A stretch of DNA of 11,394 nt from Cyclostephanos tholiformis (lineage: Eukaryota; Bacillariophyta; Thalassiosirophyceae; Thalassiosirales; Thalassiosiraceae), in contig JALLPB010001072.1 of the NCBI GenBank assembly GCA_036939975.1, positions 1-11,394 of the forward strand. Direction: 5' to 3'. Both the position numbers and the translations under genes were made by a program. Below, in pieces: positions 1 through 6,181 of this stretch. The notes below the pieces were generated by a model. The model did not search any database. It saw nothing but the letters and a program-made list of their open reading frames with translations, and had not been told where the DNA came from. How positions within the stretch are numbered: the first letter of the stretch is position 1; every line of letters begins with the position of its first letter.

Positions 1-880
1 TGATCTGTAGATAAAATTAATTTTGCCAGATCAATATTTGGTCGTTCAGAGGTAGGGCCCATAGCTTCAAAGTTAGATGACAATTGAGAAATCGAATACA
101 GCAACAAAATTGTCATATTCGATATTAGATGACTAGCAAAACCCGTAACTTTGAATATAGAGGTTAAGGAAATCGAATTTAGCAATAGAATTGCTATATT
201 CGATATTAGATGGTGTGATCAACCCATAACTTCGATGTTACAGGGTACCTAGACCTATAACTTCGAAGTTATGGGTTTGTAACTGCGATGTTAGATGACT
301 AGCAAAACCCATAATTTCGAATATAGAGGGTTAGACATCAAATTTAGCAATAAATTTGCTATATTTGATATTAGATGGGGTGATCATACCGTAACTTTGA
401 AGTTACGGGCTACCTAGACCCGTAATGTTGAAGTTACGAGTTCATAACTTTGAAGTTATGGTATGCTATTGCCATTCAATATCAAATATGGACTGAGCAG
501 AAACTGACCTATAATTGATTTCAGGGGCATCGAATATCAAATACAGTGATTAATTGCTGTATTTAGTTGATATATCGCTATATTTGAAAAGTCTTGGGGT
601 ATCTAATATCAAATATAGCGATAATTATAGCGATGAATAGTGATTAGTTGCTATATTTAATATTAGATGACCGTAACTTCGAATATAGGGAAGAGCATGT
701 AACTTCGAAGTTGCGGGTGTGCAGAGGTATGTAATTTCAAAGTTACGGGTTGATTGTTGAAGGGGGCCTATATTTGATATCCGGTCACAAAATGATAAGT
801 AACTTCAAAGTTACGGTATGTAACCTCGAAGTTACCGATATTCGATATACCGCGGGAGCTAGTTCCAAATATGCCGTAAC
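1..880. repeat. AT-rich array of imperfect palindromes
   Basis: No gene is supported here. Two short palindromic motifs recur. Motif A is a 16-20 bp near-perfect palindrome with arms of the form (CCG)TAACTT and AAGTTA(CGG) around a TCGA, TTGA or TCAA centre. Clear copies lie near 222-247, 254-275, 389-409, 420-440, 441-461, 697-716, 729-750, 798-816 and 817-837, and half-copies near 135-155, 672-686 and 873-885. The copy at 257-272 is a perfect 16-bp palindrome. Motif B is a hairpin of about 40 bp with arms like ATCGAATTTAGCAA and TTGCTATATTCGAT; copies lie near 91-118, 171-206, 338-373, 527-570 and 605-662. The copies differ by substitutions, so the array is old. It could be a satellite-like repeat, the non-coding end of a transposon, or a decayed non-autonomous element. 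Confidence 0.8.
125..456. repeat. 166-bp tandem direct repeat, two copies
   Basis: The segment starting TTAGATGACTAGCAAAACCC at 125 restarts at 291, giving a period of 166 bp. Each copy carries, in order, the shared start, a half-palindrome ending in GAATATAGAG, one motif-B hairpin, a TGATCA-like spacer, one motif-A palindrome, a TACCTAGACC spacer and a second motif-A palindrome. The copies differ by scattered substitutions and small indels. This is the most ordered part of the 1-880 array and shows that the higher-order unit contains several different palindromes rather than a single one. Confidence 0.8.
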
Positions 881-2025
881 TTTGGCTGCGACAGATCTCC
901 AACTTCCTACATGGAGTGGACAAAGTGAACCTGGACTATGTCCAGAGCTTTAGTAAGTTCAGTAATGTGCTCCAGGGAGCTTACTTAACCAACTGGAAGC
1001 AGGTGTGTCACAAGCACTTTTCCAAACTGATCAATCTATTGATGGTTTTGCCAGAGCATGATCAATCCATGCCTGTGAACTTCCAATGCACAATTGATTT
1101 GTTTTTAATGCACATGCTGAAAGAGTGTAAGCCACGCAATTGCCAGTACATCTACTTGGCGCCAGGCAGACACTATGGGATCCATAAGGATCTTTTGACG
1201 AGCTCAATGGACCATCTCCATTGGTTTCAGGAGATGCTTCACATCTCAGAACTTCTCCCAGCCAGAGATATTCCTCCACCCAATGCTGCATTGCAGATTG
1301 AAAGGTTTTGTATGAGCTTCCATTGCTCAGATTGCTCAGAGTATGTCCAAAGTGGACAAAAACTCATTGACAAGATGCTAGACTCACTTGCCAAGTATTT
1401 TGAAGCAAGTTCCAACACCAAACTCAGCAATGGCTCACTACAGCTCAAGCATGAGGAGGAGATTTGATGCTCTGCATGAAATGAGATGCGCCATGAGCTC
1501 AAGGAACATTACAAGAGGAAGGTGCATGCCTATGCCAACCATCAAGAGCATGGGCATCAGGCTGGTCCATTGTGCCATTGCAAACAAGATGTTTGTCATG
1601 ATCATCTTGGTGAGCACGGTAATTACAAGCCCTACAAGAAGGATGAGAAGCATGGAGGGGCCTACAAGATGAACCCTGAAGGTCAGACAAAAAACCTTTC
1701 CATGTGCATGGCCCTGTAGCTAAACATTTGTATGATGAGTGTAGCCAGAACCCCAAGAATCACATGCACAAAAGCAACAACAACAGCAAGTTCATTGTGA
1801 GTCAAAAAAATGCAAACACAATGTCCACTACCATGATGACCACGGTCATGGTAGTAGCGGCGGGTCCACTGAAGACCCCACGTGCAGTCCTGTCAAGAGA
1901 TGGCGTCTCCGCTCAACTTGAACTTGGAAGACATTTTCCCTAATGACGCCATTATGAATTCCTTCACATGTGATGAAGAAGGTCTGTCCTACAAGAATGC
2001 TGACTCATTTGAATTTGGCAATTGA
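880..2025 (+). pseudogene. Broken LTR-retrotransposon gag-like gene
   Basis: This is a decayed gag (capsid/nucleocapsid) reading frame of an LTR retrotransposon. The frame is open from 880 and has no credible ATG: the first candidate at 916 is GTG. It runs to 1719 with two in-frame TGA stops at 1465-1467 and 1477-1479. It then shifts near 1698, again at an A7 run at 1803-1809, and again near 1918, ending at TGA 2023-2025. The N-terminal part has a helical, Trp- and His-containing capsid-like region (for example IDLFLMHML and YIYLAPGRHYG). A basic His- and Lys-rich stretch follows, then a zinc-knuckle-like segment HVHGPVAKHLYDECSQNPKN at 1701-1760 whose first cysteine appears to be lost (TTC at 1698). 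It resembles diatom gag proteins from memory only. With at least five lesions it cannot be functional. The element class is not decided by gag alone. Confidence 0.65.
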
Positions 2026-2309
2026 AGGTCCATACCAGTGGAAAATAGTATCTAAAACTGTACTGCTTTAGAAAACATACTGTGCAAGAATATGAAATTA
2101 CTAGAAAGTAGACAAATGTCTCAAATTGAGTATTTCGGCACTTATGACACTTACAGTATGGTATTTTCCACTGGGAATGCACCCCAAAATTCACATGTAA
2201 ATAATTGCATGATGATTGATACTACACATGCTGAGAGCAAGCAAGGTAGTAAGAAAAGAAAAAAAGGTACAGAGAATCCTCAAAAACCTCCTTTAAGAAA
2301 ATATGCACA
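2026..2309 (+). other. Unassigned stretch between gag and integrase remnants
   Basis: This stretch includes an open frame of about 74 codons (2092-2316) ending in a basic, lysine-rich segment (SKQGSKKRKKG). It may be the eroded end of gag or the edge of a deleted pol, but I recognise no protease (no D-S/T-G motif) or reverse transcriptase (no YxDD motif). Base composition and CpG scarcity match the flanking retroelement remnants, so I treat it as part of the same dead element rather than a separate gene. Confidence 0.35.
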
Positions 2310-2944
2310 ATGTTGACTATCATGCATCCATGGCCACAAAGATGCATTCATGATCCTGGAGGAGAGTTTACTGGAATGGAATTCCAAACTCTATTACAAA
2401 ATTGTCACATCAAAGATGTATGCACCAGCACCAGTGCAAAGAACCCACAATCTAATGCTGTATTTGAGAGAACGCATCAAACATTGGGCGATGTTCTCAG
2501 AATATTATTGCATGGTGAACCACCCAAATATATTAACTCTGTGAGAGATTTTGTAGATGAATCCCTATCCATTGCTATGCATGAAATGAGAGCAGGAGTG
2601 CACACTACCTTAGGCAGTAGCCCAGGTAGCTTAGTATTTAAGAGAGACATGTTTCTAAACATCCCTTTAATTGCTGATTGGCATGCCATCACTCAAAGAA
2701 GAGAACACCTTGTCAATGAGAACTTGATAAGAGAGAATCAGAAATGGAGAAGATTTGATTGCCTCCCTAACCAACACATACTAAAGAAACACTGGAATCC
2801 TCATAAACTAGATAAAAGGACCACTGGTCCATACAGAATACTTCAAACACATGTTAGGGCACAGTCATAGAGTTGAGACCGGGAGTCTCAGAGAGACTTA
2901 GTATACGTAGAATCATTCCATACAAAGAACAAACACTTGGTTGA
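2310..2944 (+). pseudogene. LTR-retrotransposon integrase, C-terminal two-thirds, frameshifted
   Basis: This is the catalytic core and C-terminal domain of a retroelement integrase, the enzyme that inserts cDNA into the host chromosome. The open frame 2310-2870 encodes 186 residues. It shows CIHDPGGEFTG (catalytic Asp at residue 15) and NPQSNAVFERTHQ (catalytic Glu at residue 53), 37 residues apart, close to the D-35-E spacing. The first Asp of the triad and the zinc-binding N-terminus are missing. Downstream comes a helical region with LVFKRDMFLNIPLIADW, then a GPY motif at 2826-2834, typical of the GPY/F module of Ty3/gypsy-type integrases. The frame stops at 2868-2870, but family-like sequence resumes in another frame (2861-2944; ELRPGVSERLSIRRIIPYK), so a frameshift lies near 2855. 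An integrase ending here fits Ty3/gypsy gene order; copia order would continue into reverse transcriptase. Confidence 0.8.
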
Positions 2945-3489
2945 TCCCAAAGAGACTTAATCACAATGGTTAAAAGGCCATGCCTGGTGACCTCAAGGTA
3001 GAGGGATGTAGTTGAGAATAAATTGCCGACTGCAACCTATGAATGCTAATAATTATCTGCTAAATCTCCCCAGCAGTGTGACATACTCATTTAGACGAAG
3101 AGATAGTCAGAACCAAAAGGAGGACTAAGCTATTACTAGACGTTTAACTTAGTGAGGAAGAGTGCAATGCCCATCACCTCTGTGTAGAATTTGACTGGGC
3201 AGTCTACCATGTGATCGGTCTGCATGTCAACCATACCATACTGTAGAGTACGATGGGTTGCCTAACAAAGGTATTCTAGTACCAAATATGGTAATTATAA
3301 TAGTTACTTAATTACTAAGTCCTATCTACTATTGGCCATAGTTAGTGGGACTCATAGATGTTCTGACACTTCCAAAGTGTTCTGACACCTGATGTCACAA
3401 CAAGAATGCCCAGGAGGGGTCAACCCTCACTTAAGCTTTCAGTAGTCAATTCATAATTTTTAGATCATCACTGTTTTCACACTTGAACA
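2945..3489 (+). other. Retroelement spacer without a recognisable gene
   Basis: About 545 bp without a coding region I can support. A purine-rich tract at 2995-3006 (AAGGTAGAGGGA) is directly followed by TG at 3007, as a polypurine tract and 3' LTR start would be; no second copy of the following sequence exists in the window, so this is only a candidate. The stretch GTTCTGACAC occurs twice within 3360-3390. Some of it may be reverse-transcriptase coding sequence eroded past recognition, because Ty1/copia RNase H remnants begin immediately to the right. Confidence 0.35.
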
Positions 3490-3968
3490 TCTGTTTTCTT
3501 TAAAACTACCTAATAATCACTGTAGCTCTTCAATAGAGACAGTGCATGGATGACATGTTAGGATATATCTATTGGGCTTATTATTACATGGAAGAGGCAG
3601 GGATATGAAATGGACCCTCTGATTCTATATCAAGACTACCTAAGTGCCTCCTCATTGAGACGAATGGAAAGATCAGCAGCTCATAATGGACCAAATATAT
3701 CAAGGTCATATATTTTTTATCAAGGAAAAAGTGGATGATGGGGAGATCACTATTGAGCGTTGCCCAACATAACAGATGTGGACCAGGGATTTTAATACCA
3801 ATTCTATGCAAGGCTCGGTGATCTGCAAATTCCATGGCCATGTGATGAGCATCCCTGCATCCAACAAAGATATTGATTATGCCGGTAAAGTTATATAAAG
3901 TTTTGATGATTCCCATAGCCCGAGCACCAAGAGCATCAAAAGAGTGTGATGAAAATGTCAGAGAGTGA
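3490..3968 (+). pseudogene. Shredded Ty1/copia-type RNase H C-terminus
   Basis: This is the C-terminal RNase H of a Ty1/copia-type polyprotein, preserved in pieces across all three + frames. An SSxxExV segment near 3523-3543 recalls the STxAE motif of the family, followed by DDM at 3549. The frame at 3589-3648 reads WKRQGYEMDPLILYQDYLSA. The frame at 3645 reads CLLIETNGKISSS and then a stop. The frame at 3719-3889 reads FIKEKVDDGEITIERCPT, a TAA at 3770-3772, then a QMWTRDFNT segment and a MQGSVICKFHGHVMSIP segment. The family pattern is xHIxxRYHFIRExVxxGxIxxxYCPTxxxxAD(x)xTKPL, so the order and spacing match. A final piece, 3912-3968, has ASKECDENVRE. At least four frameshifts or stops are present. 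It may belong to a different element from the integrase at 2310-2944, which has Ty3/gypsy features. Confidence 0.75.
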
Positions 3969-4102
3969 CAATCCTGGCAGTTGACAGACAGAAAAGGTTG
4001 AGCTTGGCGGACGAGGAAGGACAGAAGATGATGATGCATGTGCACCAATCAAACTAGTCAATAAACATTCATGGAGCCCAGGAGTATTTTGTAACTTTCA
4101 AT

Positions 4103-4397
4103 TGTTGGGGAAGACCCTAGAAGTGGCATGGGAGGAGGCTTTTATCAGAGCTTCTTAATTTTATTAATTGATCTTCATTTACAAGTTATATGGGCACTGA
4201 TATGTCATCCCTTGTGCCGACGGGATGGAAGAATGAGTTGCATCAACTTGGGGAAGACCCTAGAAGTAGTGTGGAAGAAGGCTTCTTTTATCAGATCCTC
4301 TCACTTTTAATAATTAATCTTCGTTCATGAAGTTATCCCAAAGCACTGATATGCCATTTCTCGTGCAGATGGGATGGAAGAATGGGTTGCATCAACA
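4103..4397 (+). mobile_element. Candidate 3' LTR of the copia-type remnant
   Basis: The segment begins TGTTGGGG and ends CATCAACA, giving 5-bp inverted termini TGTTG/CAACA as in many Ty1/copia LTRs. It lies 135 bp after the last RNase H-like fragment, where a 3' LTR is expected, and on the same strand. Against this, there is no polypurine tract immediately before 4103, no 5' LTR in the window for comparison, and the same TTGGGG...CATCAAC boundaries also delimit an internal duplication, so the TG...CA ends could be coincidental. The real LTR could also extend further right. Confidence 0.35.
4105..4396. repeat. Tandem duplication, 143-bp and 149-bp copies
   Basis: Copy 1 (4105-4247) and copy 2 (4248-4396) both start TTGGGGAAGACCCTAGAAGT and end with GGGATGGAAGAATG(A/G)GTTGCATCAAC. 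Between these ends they share TTTTATCAGA, TTAATTGATCTTC-like, AAGTTAT, GCACTGATATG and TCGTGC-like blocks in the same order. The copies are diverged by substitutions plus about 6 bp of indels, so the duplication is not recent. Confidence 0.9.
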
Positions 4398-4860
4398 ATG
4401 ACAGTCCAGCAACGCCTTGTGAAGAAGAGTCGAGGGCAGACGTTCAACACCAGAGAAGGTACTGTTTCTGTTTGTCTGATCTGTCAAAGATGGGAGATTT
4501 ATGGTTGGTATCTCATGTCCATCCTTCAATACTATTCGTAAAGATTTTTTTCGCCTCCGACTTTCTACTAGAGCAATGCAAGCAGAAGATCAACCACAAT
4601 CAATGCTTGCGATAGATATTTTCTGCTAAGTAACACGAACGATATTCTTAATTGTCAAGGTTGGCTGACTAAATAATTATTTCGTACCAAACCCTTTCGT
4701 TTGCAAATAGCTATTATTATTCAATAATCATCTAAGTAGGACAATGTATTCCTGAACCTCATTCTCATGGCAAAAGAAGTGGATATTATAATAGTATGTA
4801 AAGAATCCCCATGGATTTCCGCTGCCTTCGTGTTTCGTTTTTGAATTTTCAGCCCTTTGC
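4398..4860. other. Intergenic stretch downstream of the cyclin
   Basis: No gene supported. A 77-codon open frame at 4382-4615 starts inside the repeat and resembles nothing I know. A perfect 7-bp inverted repeat (GCAAGCA at 4578-4584, TGCTTGC at 4604-4610) could form a small hairpin. The right end (about 4740-4860) should contain the 3' UTR of the minus-strand cyclin gene; no clear polyadenylation signal stands out. Confidence 0.5.
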
Positions 4861-5929
4861 TCAAAATACAGCAACATTGTTTGGCGAGTCAGGCCTGAGA
4901 TTGTCAGGTGACATCCTCGCGGCGGCAGCGGCTTCATCCTGCTCGATGGCAGCAGCTGCGGATTCTCCCCGCTCTCTCATGTCCATGTATTCGTCTATAG
5001 TTGGAAGACGTGGTATTGAATTCTCTAACGCGCACCTCATCTCCAGCACACCCCTGTCGCACAACTCCAAGACATTCATCAGTTCCTCGAACTCATCCCT
5101 CATTTCCGGGGTAAGGACGCTGTCGTCAAGCTCCTCTTGGGCTCTTATCATTGCCGCGAACGCAATGTACGACGGACTGCTGTTCATCATCACCTCTGCT
5201 TGAACCAGGGCCCGTTCCACCTGAAAAAGGGTGGCGTCGAGGAGATACCCGGCGTGAAAGTCATCTCCCGCCGCAGTCAGAGGATGAAGTAGGAAAAAAC
5301 TCTTTGCGAATTGGTGCATCGTGGGCGGGTTGAGATACCACTCAAGCGCCCTAGGTATATCAGTCTCATACCACGCAAGCGCCCTAGGTACGTCCTTCTC
5401 CGCGGTCGAAAGGGCCTGCAAGTCGATATTCTCAATCTCCTCTTGAGCTGTCATATCATTGACAATATCATTGACGACAACCGCTTCCTCATTGGAAAGT
5501 TTTGCCTTAATTGCGACTAAGAGGCATGCGATCGATATGAGACGGCACTGGACGGGCGTTGTTCCGCGGTAGAGGTTCATGTAGCGGTCGAAATAATTGT
5601 ACGAGAGATAAACCAGCTCTTTGTCAAGGCCATAGCGATCAACAGTGTCGTGCCACCTGCAAGATGATGTAAGTGACAGCGTATTCGTGCGTACACCACA
5701 GCAGTAAGTGTGACGCCTGAAACATAATGAAGAAGCGGATAGTAAAACGAACATGGTAATCTCTAGCTCACCACCGGAATAATTGATTGATATTTAGGTA
5801 AGTCTTCAGTTTGCCATATCGGCAATTCATTTCCCTCGAGAGTAGAGCCCTCACTTCGACCAAGTTATTGTCTCGATTAGTATTATTATTTGACGACGGC
5901 ATGGCTATGTTTCTTCGATTTTCGATCAT
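4861..5929 (-). CDS. Cyclin, diatom-type, two exons
   Basis: A cyclin, the regulatory partner of a cyclin-dependent kinase, probably acting in cell-cycle or nutrient-response control. Model: exon 1 5929-5772, intron 5771-5657 (GTGAGC...GCAG), exon 2 5656-4861; 317 aa. Splicing is in frame and restores Trp53, giving RWWHDTVDRYG, which fits the W(x)5D spacing of this family. An in-frame TAG lies upstream of the ATG at 5929; ATG 5902 is an alternative start. The N-terminal cyclin fold covers about residues 25-130, with YNYFDRYMN (73-80 region) and ACLLVAIKAK including Lys103. LEWYLNPPT (157-165) opens the C-terminal fold, followed by FQVERALVQAEVMMNSSPSYIAFA-like helices. The tail is Ala- and Glu-rich and ends PDSPNNVAVF. 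An 11-residue tandem duplication sits at 141-162. Recalled resemblance is to the expanded diatom-specific cyclins; the exact subtype is not assigned. Confidence 0.85.
5335..5400 (-). repeat. 33-bp in-frame tandem duplication inside the cyclin
   Basis: Two adjacent 33-bp units (5335-5367 and 5368-5400) are identical at about 28 of 33 positions and share ATACCAC-CAAGCGCCCTAGGTA. Translated on the minus strand they give DVPRALAWYET followed by DIPRALEWYLN. The second unit fits the conserved start of the C-terminal cyclin fold (LEWYLNPPT), so the first looks like the extra copy. The reading frame is kept. Confidence 0.9.
5657..5771 (-). other. Intron of the cyclin gene
   Basis: A 115-nt GT-AG intron read on the minus strand: donor GTGAGC at 5771-5766, acceptor TTGCAG ending at 5657. 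Without splicing, the exon 2 frame extends upstream only to an ATG inside the intron (5754) and yields a non-cyclin N-terminus. With splicing, the exon 1 segment VRALLSRE, matching the start of the cyclin box, joins in frame. An alternative donor 3 nt earlier on the transcript (CG|GTGGTG) would remove one Trp. Confidence 0.75.
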
Positions 5930-6181
5930 GATAATATTGAATTTCTAAACATCAGATCCTAGGGAAAAAAAATGAGGGTTGATAACAAAGAGGCAAGAAA
6001 ACACCAACAACGGACAAGTCGTTTGTTCGACAGGCGGAAAAACAGCTGGAGCGCCAAAAATAGGTACTTATGTTGTACCTAATATGATTTCCTTATCCAT
6101 CATCTCTTTTCTACTGTCTGTCCGTCGCAATCCAATACCCTCCAACCGCTGACTCGTTTGGATTATCCCGCCCCCCCCACC
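5930..6181. promoter_or_regulatory. Shared upstream region between divergent cyclin and LeuRS genes
   Basis: Only about 250 bp separates the two start codons, so both 5' UTRs and core promoters must lie here. The left part is A-rich on the + strand. The right part before LeuRS is pyrimidine-rich (TTCCTTATCCATCATCTCTTTTCTACTGTCTGTCCGT-like), as is common near algal transcription starts. No clear TATA box is seen. An inverted repeat at 6061-6081 is annotated separately. A shared promoter is inferred from arrangement only. Confidence 0.6.
6061..6081. promoter_or_regulatory. Perfect 7-bp inverted repeat in the shared promoter
   Basis: TAGGTAC and GTACCTA flank a 7-nt spacer (TTATGTT). The symmetric arrangement suits a dimeric transcription factor site, about 100 bp before the LeuRS start and 130 bp before the cyclin start. 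It could equally be chance in an AT-rich region; no known motif is claimed. Confidence 0.4.

Noticed and set aside
254..275. ATAACTTCG...CGAAGTTAT arms resemble the ends of a loxP recombinase site
   Set aside because: The TATA part of each arm and the 8-bp asymmetric spacer are missing, and many variant copies occur nearby; it is one member of a palindrome array.
1..880. CRISPR-like array
   Set aside because: Repeats are diverged, irregularly spaced and of two kinds, with no unique uniform spacers, in a eukaryotic context.
3584..4048. 154-codon minus-strand ORF as a gene
   Set aside because: The + strand in three frames carries ordered Ty1/copia RNase H motifs, and the minus-strand protein resembles nothing known.
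4382..4615. 77-codon + strand ORF
   Set aside because: Begins within the tandem repeat, has no recognisable content, and lies in AT-rich spacer DNA.
4811..5203. 130-codon + strand ORF opposite the cyclin
   Set aside because: It overlaps the conserved C-terminal cyclin fold on the other strand and has a Ser/Ala-rich composition typical of a shadow frame.
6158..6181. LeuRS start at TTG 6158
   Set aside because: ATG at 6182 has an ideal Kozak context, and non-ATG starts are unlikely in a nuclear gene.
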